In this document: piece by piece, positions 9,301 through 17,614 of the stretch
Numbering within the stretch: position 1 is the stretch's first letter
Layout of the letters: each line of letters starts with the position of its first letter
Origin: CAADGU01 sp964581605
GTDB taxonomy: Bacteria > Chloroflexota > Anaerolineae > Promineifilales > Promineifilaceae
Assembly (NCBI GenBank): GCA_964581605.1
Contig: CAZOPF010000023.1
Location: 1-63,968, forward strand
Direction: 5' to 3'
DNA: 63,968 nt
Translations under genes and position numbers: made by a program
Notes under the pieces: generated by a model
Database searches by the model: none
Told to the model about the DNA's origin: nothing
Seen by the model: the letters and a program-made list of their open reading frames with translations, nothing else

Positions 9301-11439
9301 ATGTCCTTAAAATCCCTTCATGCAAAACCAGTTTTCTGGTTAATTCTCATCTTTTTTATCTGGCTATTGGCTGCTTGTGCGGGCGCAACGGCCGAACCAT
9401 CCGCGAATAACGCCCATGCCGAAGCGTCGGCTGATTTGCAGGAATGGCTCAACAGCCAGAGCAATGATGGGTTGGGTGTGTTGAGCGGTGAAGGTGAAAT
9501 CGCCGCCGATGTGGTCACCCCTGCGCCTACGTCTGCACCTTCACCTGCGCCTATCTCAGAGGCGACGGCAACCACCCCGTCTGCCGCCATCGCCAGCGCC
9601 GAAATTACCGGCCAAACCACAGACGCAGCCGGTATCACGGTCGGCTTTACGGCCGACGGCCGTCCCTTCAAAGGCAACCCGGACGCCTCCATCATCATGG
9701 AAGAATTTTCCGACTTTCAATGCCCCTACTGCGCCCGTTGGGCCACCCAGACCTTGCCCAACTTATTGGCCGACCAGATCGCCAATGGGCAGGTGATGTT
9801 GATTTATTACGATTTCCCCCTGAGCAGCATCCATCCGCAGGCAGCGGCGGCCGCTAATGCTGCCCGCTGTGCCGCAGAGCAAGGGGCCGTTGCCTACTGG
9901 CAATATCACGACGCCTTATTTGCTCGCGTTGGTGAATGGAGCACCAACAACCCGACACCGGCCTTTGTGAAAATGGCTGGCGAATTGGGCATTGATGAAG
10001 CGTCGTTTGAAACGTGCGTAGCCGAAAATCGGTACAGCAGCCAGGTGCAGGCAGATGTACAGTTGGGGCAATCACGTGGTGTGGGCAGCACCCCCAGCTT
10101 TTTCCTGAACGACCAGGCGCTCATTGGCGCACAGCCCACAGAAGTGTTCAACCAGGCCATCGCTGCCTTGCTGAATGGGGAAAGTATTGCCGCCGCCCAA
10201 CCGCAAACAGAGCCGCTACCACAAGAAATTGTCATTCCCACGCCAGTGGCCATTGCCCTGGGTGAAGATGAGATCGCCTTTGCCCTGGGTGACCCCCATG
10301 CGCCTGTGCAAATAGTGGAGTTCACCGATTACCAATGTCCGTATTGCCAGCAACATTCGGTGGAGACATTGCCGCGCATTTTGCAGGAGATGGTGGAGAA
10401 CGGCCGTGTCTATTACGTCTTCAAAGATTTCCCCCTGGACATTCACCCGGAAGCACGGGTAGCGGCTAAAGCGGTGCGTTGTGGCGGCGAGCAGGAAGCG
10501 TTTCTGGAGATGCACGACGCCGTGTTTAGCAGCCAGGGCCAATGGGGCGGGCAAGGCGAAGCTAAAGCCGGTGACGTCTTTGCCAGTCTGGCGGCGGAGA
10601 TAGGGCTGGATGCTGATGCCTTTGCTACCTGTTATCAGAGCAATGTGCAGGATGACCTGGTGCAGGCCAATGTGGAAGAAGCCATTGCTCTGGGTGTGCG
10701 TAGCACTCCTTCCTTTTTCTTCAACGGCTATCTGGCTTCTGGAGCTATGCCTTATGATACCTTTGACCAGATTGTGACCTGGGGAGAGAATGATGAACTG
10801 GCGGCCCAGGTGGAGGCCAACATCCGTGCAGCCTATGCAGCCCAACAGGCGCAGCAGCAACAACAGCAGCAACTGCCCCCCACCCCGGCTGGCCCGGTGG
10901 ATGTGCCTACGGAGGATGTCGCCTTTGCCATTGGCAGCCCGGACGCGCCCGTGACGATAGTGGAATATACTGATTATCAATGTCCGTTTTGCAGCCGCCA
11001 TTTTGCCCAAACTTTTCTGCAGTTGAAGGAACAGTATGTGGATACCGGGCTGGTGCGGTATGTGTTTAAGGATTTCCCGCTCACGTCCATCCATCCGCAG
11101 GCGGCGGCAGCGGCTGAAGCTGCTCGATGTGCTGGCGAACAAAATGGTTATCTGGAAATGCACGATGCGCTCTTTGCCAACCAGAATCAATGGAGTGGCC
11201 AGGCCAACCCCGCCACCTTTTTTATCCGTTATGCCGAACAGATTGGGCTGGAACCGACGCCGTTTACGGAATGTCTGGAGAGCGGGCGTTACCAATCGGC
11301 CGTAGAAGCTGACCTGAACGAGGGGCTTGGTTTTGGTGTGCGCGGAACGCCTACCTTTTTCATCAACGGTCACATTTTTGTAGGCGCCCAGCCCATTGAA
11401 GCATTTGAACAGATGATCACGGCCGTGCAGAATCAATAA
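9301..11439 (+). CDS. Lipoprotein with three tandem DsbA/thioredoxin-like domains
   Basis: The signal peptide ends LLAAC (Cys26), followed by a low-complexity linker to about residue 115. Three homologous DsbA-like (Thioredoxin_4) domains follow. Each has a CxxC motif in a conserved F/Y-T/S-D-Y/F-Q-C setting: CPYC at 141-144, CPYC at 346-349 and CPFC at 561-564. Each also has a downstream YVFKDFPL-type segment and a cis-Pro loop (GVGSTPSFF, GVRSTPSFF, GVRGTPTFF). All active sites look intact, so it should act as an extracytoplasmic thiol oxidase or isomerase. Single-domain proteins are the norm; three in one chain is unusual. The ATG at 9301 has GGAG six bases upstream. No DsbB or VKOR partner lies nearby. 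Confidence 0.9.
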   Translation: MSLKSLHAKPVFWLILIFFIWLLAACAGATAEPSANNAHAEASADLQEWLNSQSNDGLGVLSGEGEIAADVVTPAPTSAPSPAPISEATATTPSAAIASAEITGQTTDAAGITVGFTADGRPFKGNPDASIIMEEFSDFQCPYCARWATQTLPNLLADQIANGQVMLIYYDFPLSSIHPQAAAAANAARCAAEQGAVAYWQYHDALFARVGEWSTNNPTPAFVKMAGELGIDEASFETCVAENRYSSQVQADVQLGQSRGVGSTPSFFLNDQALIGAQPTEVFNQAIAALLNGESIAAAQPQTEPLPQEIVIPTPVAIALGEDEIAFALGDPHAPVQIVEFTDYQCPYCQQHSVETLPRILQEMVENGRVYYVFKDFPLDIHPEARVAAKAVRCGGEQEAFLEMHDAVFSSQGQWGGQGEAKAGDVFASLAAEIGLDADAFATCYQSNVQDDLVQANVEEAIALGVRSTPSFFFNGYLASGAMPYDTFDQIVTWGENDELAAQVEANIRAAYAAQQAQQQQQQQLPPTPAGPVDVPTEDVAFAIGSPDAPVTIVEYTDYQCPFCSRHFAQTFLQLKEQYVDTGLVRYVFKDFPLTSIHPQAAAAAEAARCAGEQNGYLEMHDALFANQNQWSGQANPATFFIRYAEQIGLEPTPFTECLESGRYQSAVEADLNEGLGFGVRGTPTFFINGHIFVGAQPIEAFEQMITAVQNQ

Positions 11440-11452
11440 GTTTAGTCAGGAT

Positions 11453-11514
11453 GTAGTTGGGTAATTGGGTAATTAAACGAGAGCAATTACCTGATTACTC
11501 ACTTACGCAATTAC
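11453..11514. repeat. GGGTAATT-type palindromic repeat
   Basis: GTAGTTGGGTAATTGGGTAATT on the left is matched by inverted CAATTAC units on the right. The element fills the space between the triple-DsbA stop and the next ATG (11516), ending one base before that ATG, so no ribosome-binding site other than repeat sequence is visible. Confidence 0.75.
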
Positions 11515-11515
11515 C

Positions 11516-12220
11516 ATGCTCCTCAAATTTGCCAAATCCGTCCCCTATTTGCCAGACCCGGCACGCAGTCGGCCGCATATAACGGCCGCAGACAAAGACC
11601 GTGGTAGCGCCAATCCCCCTCATGCCGTGCCTTATCATTGCAAACCCTGGGTAGATGGGCAGACGGTTGGCTGGTCATTGATGTATGGGTTTATCACGCC
11701 AATCAGTATCACCGGGCAGGCCGATGGGTCCATTGTTGTGGAAAACCTGGAGATGTTGGTGCAGGAAACGCGGCAGCCACACATCGTTTCCAACTTTGCC
11801 CAGGGACATTTTGGCATTGGCTCCGGGTATACATTGCAGACACCACCAGGGTTTGTGAGCCTGCTCATGCCGGCCACCCAACCGCCGGCCGGGCTAGAGG
11901 CACTCACGGCCGTGATCGAGACAGACTGGTATCCGCGTCAATTGTTTCTGGTATTTCATATTCCGCCGCCTGGGGTGCAAATTTTTCTGGATCGCGGCAT
12001 GGAACTGGCACGGGTGGTGGTGATTCCGCGCCAGGAGTGGGAGGCACGGCCGTTTACCAGTGAAGAGCTGGCTGTGCTTGACAAACGCCAACAGCAATAT
12101 CTGGATGAAGAAAAAACGACCCCGACGCGCTGGACTTCTGCCTCCGGCGACCAGTTTACCCACCTGTACAAACAATGGTCGGCCCGCTTTAGGAGTGGGG
12201 AAGAATGGTCACGCGAATAG
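11516..12220 (+). CDS. DUF6065-like protein
   Basis: The 234-residue soluble protein has no signal peptide. Its pattern (PYHCKPWVDGQTVGWSLMYG, an f..G.G..l.TPPGF segment, then AVIETDWYPRQLFLVFHIPP and ARVVVIPR) resembles the DUF6065 family as I remember it. No function is known for that family. It starts one base after the GGGTAATT repeat, so translation signals are unclear; an upstream transcript from the triple-DsbA gene could read into it. The C-terminus is charged and probably extended (SEELAVLDKRQQQYLDEEK). Family assignment is tentative, but the coding call is safe from its length and composition. Confidence 0.7.
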   Translation: MLLKFAKSVPYLPDPARSRPHITAADKDRGSANPPHAVPYHCKPWVDGQTVGWSLMYGFITPISITGQADGSIVVENLEMLVQETRQPHIVSNFAQGHFGIGSGYTLQTPPGFVSLLMPATQPPAGLEALTAVIETDWYPRQLFLVFHIPPPGVQIFLDRGMELARVVVIPRQEWEARPFTSEELAVLDKRQQQYLDEEKTTPTRWTSASGDQFTHLYKQWSARFRSGEEWSRE

Positions 12221-12289
12221 ATCGTGTTAAACGTTGCCCTCCCCCTTTGCCTTGTTATACTCCGTTCGCAGAGTGGGATATTGTGATAT

Positions 12290-12392
12290 TAAGTAACCGT
12301 GCAGGAATGATGTAAGTGAGTAATTTGGTAATTAGCCGCTTCAATTACTTAATTACCCAATTACCTAATCGCTAACTTATTTGCAAACGATC
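12290..12392. repeat. ~105-bp interspersed element, copy A
   Basis: The element begins TAAGTAACCGTG and ends with GCTAACTTATTTGCAAACGATC. Its reverse complement recurs at 24770-24880 with long exact blocks: 26 bases at the GATCGTTTGC end and about 35 bases around GAAGCGGCTAATTACC. The core holds GGGTAATT units. It lies upstream of the double binding-protein gene. Confidence 0.85.
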
Positions 12393-12440
12393 GCTAAGAT
12401 ATTGAGCCAATATCCCCATACCCCAGTTAGAGGTTGCTGT

Positions 12441-14843
12441 ATGGCAAAATTATGCCGGATGTTATGGCCGGTTTTGTTGATATGGTTATTGGCGGGTTGT
12501 AGTGATGGCGAGGAGGTAGCCGCAACGGCCGTGCCGCCTACGCCAACGCCCCTGGCTGAACCCACCCTGCCCGCCACCCCGTCCCGCGACCGTGATTTTA
12601 TCGTCGTCGCCACCGACGCCCCTCATCCCCCCTACACCCTCTTTGATGCCTTCGGCGTGGTAGATGGTTTCGACAGCCGCGTATTGGAAAACATTGCGGC
12701 CGACGCTAACCTGGATTACGAACTGATCGTCACTCCCTATGAAGGAGTTCTGGCAAACATCGCCAGCAGTGGCAGCCGTGACTTCGACGCCGTGATCGCC
12801 AATCTGGTTATCCCTGAAGAGCTACCACCAGGCATTGTGTATACCGATCCCTACCTGGAAGTGGGGCAGGTGTTAGTCGTGTTGGCCGATAATGAAACCA
12901 TCCAAAGCTACCGTGATTTGCAGCCGGGTATGTTGGTGGGCGTAGCTGGTGATAGCCAGGGGGAAATTACGGCCCGCGAGGTCATCGGCGTGGCCGAACA
13001 AGACCTGGTGAACCATTTTGAAAATGGCGTACAGGCATTACAGGCGTTGATTGATGAGGGAGTCACGGCCGTTGTCGCCGACAGCACCATTGCCACTTTT
13101 TATGCTGACAGCTTTCCCGAACAGCTAAAAATCGTGGGTGGGGTGGGCCGCGACGCCTGGATCACCCAGAAAGCGTATGGCCTGGCCCTGGCAGCCGATA
13201 ATGAGGCCTTGCTCACCACCTTAAACAACGCCATTGCCACCGCCCAAGAGAGCGGCGACATTGAACGTGAAATCACCACATGGCTCATCCCCAAAGATAC
13301 CCTCGAACCAGGCGAGTCTCGCGTGGGCACGCCCGCCGACGAACTGTTCATTGGTATTCTGGGCAGCCTGACCGACATGGACCCGGCGGGGCAATCTGAC
13401 CTGATCGGCTGGGAAGTGAAAAACAACACAATGAGCGGCCTTTACCGCTTTAACAGCAATAATGAACTGGTGCCGATGTTGGCCGCCAGCGAGCCTGTTA
13501 TTTCTGAGGACGGGCTAGAGTATACCGTCACACTGCGGCAAAATTTGCGTTTCCCGGACGGCCGTGCCCTGACCGCTGACGATGTGAAATGGGCCATTGA
13601 TCGTGCCCGCAATTTAGGCAATTTCAACGTCAACAGCGTCCTCAAAGATAGTGATGGCGATTTTTATGCGGACGAGGATGCCGTGCAGATTTTGGATGCC
13701 AGCACGGTCAAATTTGTGTTGCAAGAACCGGCCTCTCATTTCCTGGCCCTGTTAGCCACCCCGCCCTTTTTCCCCATCAGCCGCGACTGTTACGCGCAGG
13801 GGGCGGACCCCACCAGTACGTGCGGCGGCATTGGCCCGTATACCATTGTAGATTGGGTACCGGGCGAACGACTGCGACTGCGGGCTAACCCGGAATGGCC
13901 AGGGCGGCCGTCGCCCGCTTTTGCCAATATCACCCTCCGTTTTTATGATGATGCGGCCGCCCTGCGCCGTTCGCTGACCGAATTTGGCTCTATTGACCTG
14001 GCCTGGCGCGGTTTGCCTTTCAACGACTTTACGGAACTACAGGCCATTGATATGAACGCGGATGGGCAGCCCGATTTCCAGCCGTGGCACGGCCCGGCCG
14101 ATTTTAAGAGCTATCTGCTCTTTAATCAGGCGGCCGCGCCCTGGGACAATGCCAAAGTACGGCAGGCGGTGGCACTTGCGCTAGACCGGGAACGGCTGGC
14201 GGCCGAGACGTTTGGTGGTGGCCGCGTCCCCTTACTCAGTCCAGTGCCTGATGCGGTGGCGGGGCATACGGCCGTGCTGCCCGCCCGCGACCTCACCCGG
14301 GCCAGAGCGCTGCTGCTGGAAGTGGGTTACAGCGAAACAACGCCGTTAGCTATCGAACTGTGGTATGTGAGCGACGGCCGTTACAGCTCCGTTGAAGAAG
14401 CCTACGCCACCGCCCTCAAAACCCAACTGGAAGAAACGGGCGTTTTCCAGGTGACACTGAACAGTGCCCCCTTTGAGCAGTTCCGCGCCCAACTGGGCGA
14501 ATGTAGTTACCCGGCTTCGCTCCTGGGCTGGCCCGCCCCTGGCCGCCCAGTGGATTATCTGGATGTGATGGCCTGGACGGAATTTTTTGTGACCAGCAAC
14601 AGCTTTTGTCTGAATTATGAAAGTGAGGAGATGACGGAAATGGTGACGGCCGTGCTTGCTGAAACAGACCCTGCCGCCCGTGCGGCCCTGCAAGCCCAAT
14701 ATCAGCAATTATGGGCCGAAGAACTGCCCACGCTGGACATCTTGCAGCAACCCACCTACGCCATCTCCCTACCTGCCATCAACAACGTACGCATTGATGC
14801 CCTCGGCTTGCTGCATTATGAGATTTTGACAAAGGGGGGATAG
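12441..14843 (+). CDS. Fusion of SBP_bac_3 and SBP_bac_5 substrate-binding domains, lipoprotein
   Basis: The 800-residue lipoprotein (signal ending LLAGC, Cys20) contains two unrelated binding proteins in series. Residues ~50-290 form an amino-acid-type SBP_bac_3 domain (FIVVATDAPHPPYTLFDAFG, then GMLVGVAGDSQGEITAREV, then KAYGLALAADN). Residues ~300-795 form a peptide-type SBP_bac_5 domain (GLYRFNSNNELVPMLAAS, then LRQNLRFPDGRALTADDVKW, then VRQAVALALDRERLA). The short linker is SRVGTPADELF. I use the ATG at 12441 because it gives a clean signal peptide; earlier codons run into the repeat. No permease or ATPase adjoins. It could serve two transporters or be a sensor. Calls of both domains are firm; the role is inference. 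Confidence 0.88.
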   Translation: MAKLCRMLWPVLLIWLLAGCSDGEEVAATAVPPTPTPLAEPTLPATPSRDRDFIVVATDAPHPPYTLFDAFGVVDGFDSRVLENIAADANLDYELIVTPYEGVLANIASSGSRDFDAVIANLVIPEELPPGIVYTDPYLEVGQVLVVLADNETIQSYRDLQPGMLVGVAGDSQGEITAREVIGVAEQDLVNHFENGVQALQALIDEGVTAVVADSTIATFYADSFPEQLKIVGGVGRDAWITQKAYGLALAADNEALLTTLNNAIATAQESGDIEREITTWLIPKDTLEPGESRVGTPADELFIGILGSLTDMDPAGQSDLIGWEVKNNTMSGLYRFNSNNELVPMLAASEPVISEDGLEYTVTLRQNLRFPDGRALTADDVKWAIDRARNLGNFNVNSVLKDSDGDFYADEDAVQILDASTVKFVLQEPASHFLALLATPPFFPISRDCYAQGADPTSTCGGIGPYTIVDWVPGERLRLRANPEWPGRPSPAFANITLRFYDDAAALRRSLTEFGSIDLAWRGLPFNDFTELQAIDMNADGQPDFQPWHGPADFKSYLLFNQAAAPWDNAKVRQAVALALDRERLAAETFGGGRVPLLSPVPDAVAGHTAVLPARDLTRARALLLEVGYSETTPLAIELWYVSDGRYSSVEEAYATALKTQLEETGVFQVTLNSAPFEQFRAQLGECSYPASLLGWPAPGRPVDYLDVMAWTEFFVTSNSFCLNYESEEMTEMVTAVLAETDPAARAALQAQYQQLWAEELPTLDILQQPTYAISLPAINNVRIDALGLLHYEILTKGG

Positions 14844-14922
14844 GGTCAGGGCTGTTCAGTTCTAAACATGTTGCATTTAGGATTGTTAAGGCGAACGTCA
14901 AAGTCACTCGTCTGCGGCGAAT

Positions 14923-15732
14923 TTATCCGACGAAAAAGAAAAGCGCTGTAAACAAATTTCCTATCAATAAAGCAGCCAAACTACCAGCCAGGGAGGCCAG
15001 AAAGTTAACCAGATCATTGTTCATCCAGCCCCAACCGCGCAACGGCCGTGTGGCCTGCCCGCAATGCATCCGCTTTTCTGTCTCTTTCTGGCAAACGGTA
15101 CACACATAAATTTGCTGCACGGTGGCCCCCAGAAAACTGTCAAAAAGCGAACCAAACAGGCCACCCAACCCACCGGCTAACAGCAGCACCCACTGCCCAG
15201 TGAGCAAGGCGGCCGTGCCGCCAATGAGCAACCCGCCGGCAAAGGACACGGCCGTGCCAAACGCCGAAACCCCGCCCGATGTGCCCACCGCTACTACTTT
15301 GCCGGTGGTAATCAGGCGCGGCGGCCGTTTACTGAGAGTACCCAATTCCGTCGCCCAGGTATCGGCCGTCACCGTCGCCATTGCCCCTACAAACAACAGT
15401 AGCCAGACAGGAGATGGATTGACAGCGTGGAAAAGTGCCAATAGCGCCCCCAGGCCACCATTAGCAAACACCTGCCCACTATCCCGACGGTGTCCTTTGT
15501 CAAACTTCTCCGCTACAGCCTGCTTCTCTCGTTCCTTGTAATGAGAAAGCAGGCTGGAACTGACAAAAAAGAGTGCCAGCAACACTCCCCATTGCCAGCC
15601 GCCAAAACCAAATGTAACCATCCCGATGATGAGCGCACCCATCGCACCAGAACTGGAAAGTGAACCCCGCCACCACGCCAGACCGGCAATGGTGGCACTC
15701 AGAAGAAAAGCTATCAATAATTGCCCAACCAT
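14923..15732 (-). CDS. DUF92 family integral membrane protein
   Basis: The 269-residue polytopic protein matches DUF92 (TMEM19/VTE6-like): GAMGALIIGMVTFGFGG near the N-terminus, the DSGQVFANGGLGALLAL segment, the TADTWATELGTLSKRPP core and GSLFDSFLGATVQ. A plant member, VTE6, is a phytyl-phosphate kinase, so an isoprenoid or lipid phosphate role is possible but unproven here. A short cytoplasmic loop near residue 210 holds paired cysteines (VCTVCQKETEKRMHCG). It is divergent from plsC. Confidence 0.88.
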   Translation of the reverse strand: MVGQLLIAFLLSATIAGLAWWRGSLSSSGAMGALIIGMVTFGFGGWQWGVLLALFFVSSSLLSHYKEREKQAVAEKFDKGHRRDSGQVFANGGLGALLALFHAVNPSPVWLLLFVGAMATVTADTWATELGTLSKRPPRLITTGKVVAVGTSGGVSAFGTAVSFAGGLLIGGTAALLTGQWVLLLAGGLGGLFGSLFDSFLGATVQQIYVCTVCQKETEKRMHCGQATRPLRGWGWMNNDLVNFLASLAGSLAALLIGNLFTALFFFVG

Positions 15733-15872
15733 GATGACATCCTTGAATGATAATGAGGAGAAAGTTTATCAAACGAGGCAAGGATTGGGTATATGTGCTT
15801 TTAATGTGATTGCGAGCTTTATCTGTTACCCACATAGAACCATAGAGCAGTGGAAGATTGGAGGGTCAAACC

Positions 15873-16595
15873 ATGAAAGTTTTTACATCGTTGATTCGTA
15901 TGCTGGCTTATCTGATAGGGTATCCATTGTTTCATACGGTGATGAAAATTAAGGTGGTGGGGCGCGAGAATTTGCTGCCAAAGGGGGAGCCGTTCATTCT
16001 CATCTGCAATCATTTTAGTTGGTTTGAAGTGCCCTTGTTGATTGGCAGGCTGCCGTACAAAATTGTGATTTTAGGGTCGGCCGAGGTGTGGCAACATCCG
16101 GTGGGCCGGTGGCTGGCCTGGGCGTTTGACGGCATTCCCATTCAGCGGGGGCAGGTAGATCGGGAGCCGCTCAAACGGGCGTTGGCGGTGCTGGCTGAGG
16201 GCGGGGTGTTGGGCATTTTCCCGGAGGGGGGGATTGATCCGGCGTTGCGGCCGTTAACCGATGCCGGTATCAATGTGGCCGGACTGCCCGGACAAACGGC
16301 GCGTATCCCCGGCGTGCTTATTCAAGCCAAACCAGGAGCGGCGTATCTGGCGGTGAAAAGTGGGGTCAGGGTGCTGCCAACGGCCGTGACCGGCGGCGAG
16401 TACGTGTGGCAAAATTTACGCCGTTTCCATCGTACACCGGTGACTCTACACATTGGCCCACCCTTCGGCCCCCTCGTTATTGATCCTCAGTTGAAAAATG
16501 CCGAAAAACGCGCCGCCATAGATACGAGCGGTGACGAGATGATGCGCCACATCGCTGCCCTGCTCCCCCCCGACCAGCGCGGTTATTACGGCTGA
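15873..16595 (+). CDS. 1-acyl-sn-glycerol-3-phosphate acyltransferase family (PlsC-like)
   Basis: This 240-residue membrane-associated acyltransferase has an N-terminal hydrophobic helix. It carries the block NHFSWFE (His47, Glu52), FDGIPIQRG and GIFPEGG, in the order of acyltransferase motifs I, II and III. The usual HX4D catalytic pair is here HX4E. The segment KPGAAYLAVKSGVRVLP matches motif IV. It should acylate lysophosphatidic acid or a related lipid at the inner membrane face. The ATG at 15873 has GGAGG eight bases upstream. It converges with the esterase gene, overlapping by ten bases. Confidence 0.9.
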   Translation: MKVFTSLIRMLAYLIGYPLFHTVMKIKVVGRENLLPKGEPFILICNHFSWFEVPLLIGRLPYKIVILGSAEVWQHPVGRWLAWAFDGIPIQRGQVDREPLKRALAVLAEGGVLGIFPEGGIDPALRPLTDAGINVAGLPGQTARIPGVLIQAKPGAAYLAVKSGVRVLPTAVTGGEYVWQNLRRFHRTPVTLHIGPPFGPLVIDPQLKNAEKRAAIDTSGDEMMRHIAALLPPDQRGYYG

Positions 16596-17506
16596 TTTGT
16601 ACCTACAGAAATAAATTCACCAATACGGCCGATGGCCTGGCGACTTTCGGGGATGAGGGCGGCCAGAGCGTGCCAGACGTGTACCATGTCCGGCCATACT
16701 TCCAGAGTCACGTCTACGCCGTCGGCCTGTGCCCGTGCTGCCAGGCGGGTGGCGTCATCGAGCAGGATTTCCCGCTCGCCCACCTGAATGAGCAGGCGAG
16801 GTAGCCTGGCTAACGAGGCATAGTGAGGGGAAATGAGCGGATGGGTGAGATCACGGCCGTTTGCATACCACACCGCATAACGAGCCAGCACTTCCGGCGT
16901 CAACAATACATCCAAGTGCCGATTACGGGTCATCGAATCGCCCGTTCCGGCCAGGTCTGTCCAGGGGGAGATGCACACGGCCGTGCCTGGCAACCGCTCC
17001 CCGACATCCCGCAATGCCAGCAGCGCCGCCAGCGCCAGGCCACCCCCGGCCGAATCCCCCATGATGGTCACGTCATCTGGCTGGTATCCTTCGGCCAGCA
17101 GCCAGCGATACGCCGCTGACGCATCATCAACCGCCGCCGGAAATGGATGCTCTGGAGCCAGGCGATAATCGAGCAATAGCACCCGCCCCTGCGCGGCGCG
17201 GGCCACGTACCCGCCCAGGAAACGGTGCGAGTGAATAGAACCCAGGCAGTACGCGCCGCCATGCAGGTAGAGGATGGCACGGCCGTCCACTGCCCCTGAT
17301 GGGATAATCCACTCCGCTGCCAACGCGCCAATGCGCACCGGTTCGGCGTGGCAGCCAGCGGGCAGCCTGGCCCGCGCTCCCAGCTTCTCTATACTGCGCC
17401 GGGTTTCAGCCAAATCCTCATGGAGTCGGACGGCCGTTTGCTTTTGCAGCCGCCCCGCCAACAGCCCCCACATCAATCGAAATTGCCAGCTTGCCATTAA
17501 CACCAT
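16586..17506 (-). CDS. Alpha/beta hydrolase, hormone-sensitive-lipase type esterase
   Basis: The 306-residue protein shows the HSL/family IV esterase signature: oxyanion-hole motif YLHGGAYCLGS (near residue 81) and nucleophile elbow GDSAGGGLAL (near residue 152). A likely acid residue precedes the C-terminal His in WPDMVHVWHAL. The lead segment VRIGALAAEWIIPSGAVDGR is typical of the family. It should hydrolyse short acyl esters in the cytoplasm. The start may be the ATG at 17506 or the one three codons later (17497). It is divergent from the glycosyltransferase across a GATTACCG repeat and converges with plsC. Confidence 0.9.
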   Translation of the reverse strand: MVLMASWQFRLMWGLLAGRLQKQTAVRLHEDLAETRRSIEKLGARARLPAGCHAEPVRIGALAAEWIIPSGAVDGRAILYLHGGAYCLGSIHSHRFLGGYVARAAQGRVLLLDYRLAPEHPFPAAVDDASAAYRWLLAEGYQPDDVTIMGDSAGGGLALAALLALRDVGERLPGTAVCISPWTDLAGTGDSMTRNRHLDVLLTPEVLARYAVWYANGRDLTHPLISPHYASLARLPRLLIQVGEREILLDDATRLAARAQADGVDVTLEVWPDMVHVWHALAALIPESRQAIGRIGEFISVGTNQP

Positions 17507-17516
17507 ACCTTTCAGG

Positions 17517-17575
17517 GATTACCGATTACCAATAACTGATTACAGATTACGGATGACCGATTACGGGTTACGGGA
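17517..17575. repeat. GATTACCG-type degenerate tandem repeat
   Basis: Imperfect units GATTACCGATTACCAATAAC, CTGATTACAGATTACGG and ATGACCGATTACGGG fill the spacer between the divergent esterase and glycosyltransferase genes. The style is close to the TTACTGCTTACTG block at 49618-49669 and to the in-frame insertion in the glycosyltransferase gene. Confidence 0.65.
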
Positions 17576-17614
17576 TTGTCGCCTATTTCCCCAGATCGTG
17601 GTACATATCCTGCC

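Noticed and set aside
10216..11436. 406-codon minus-strand frame opposite the triple-DsbA gene
   Set aside because: Reverse complement of three homologous domains; the thioredoxin motifs are only on the plus strand.
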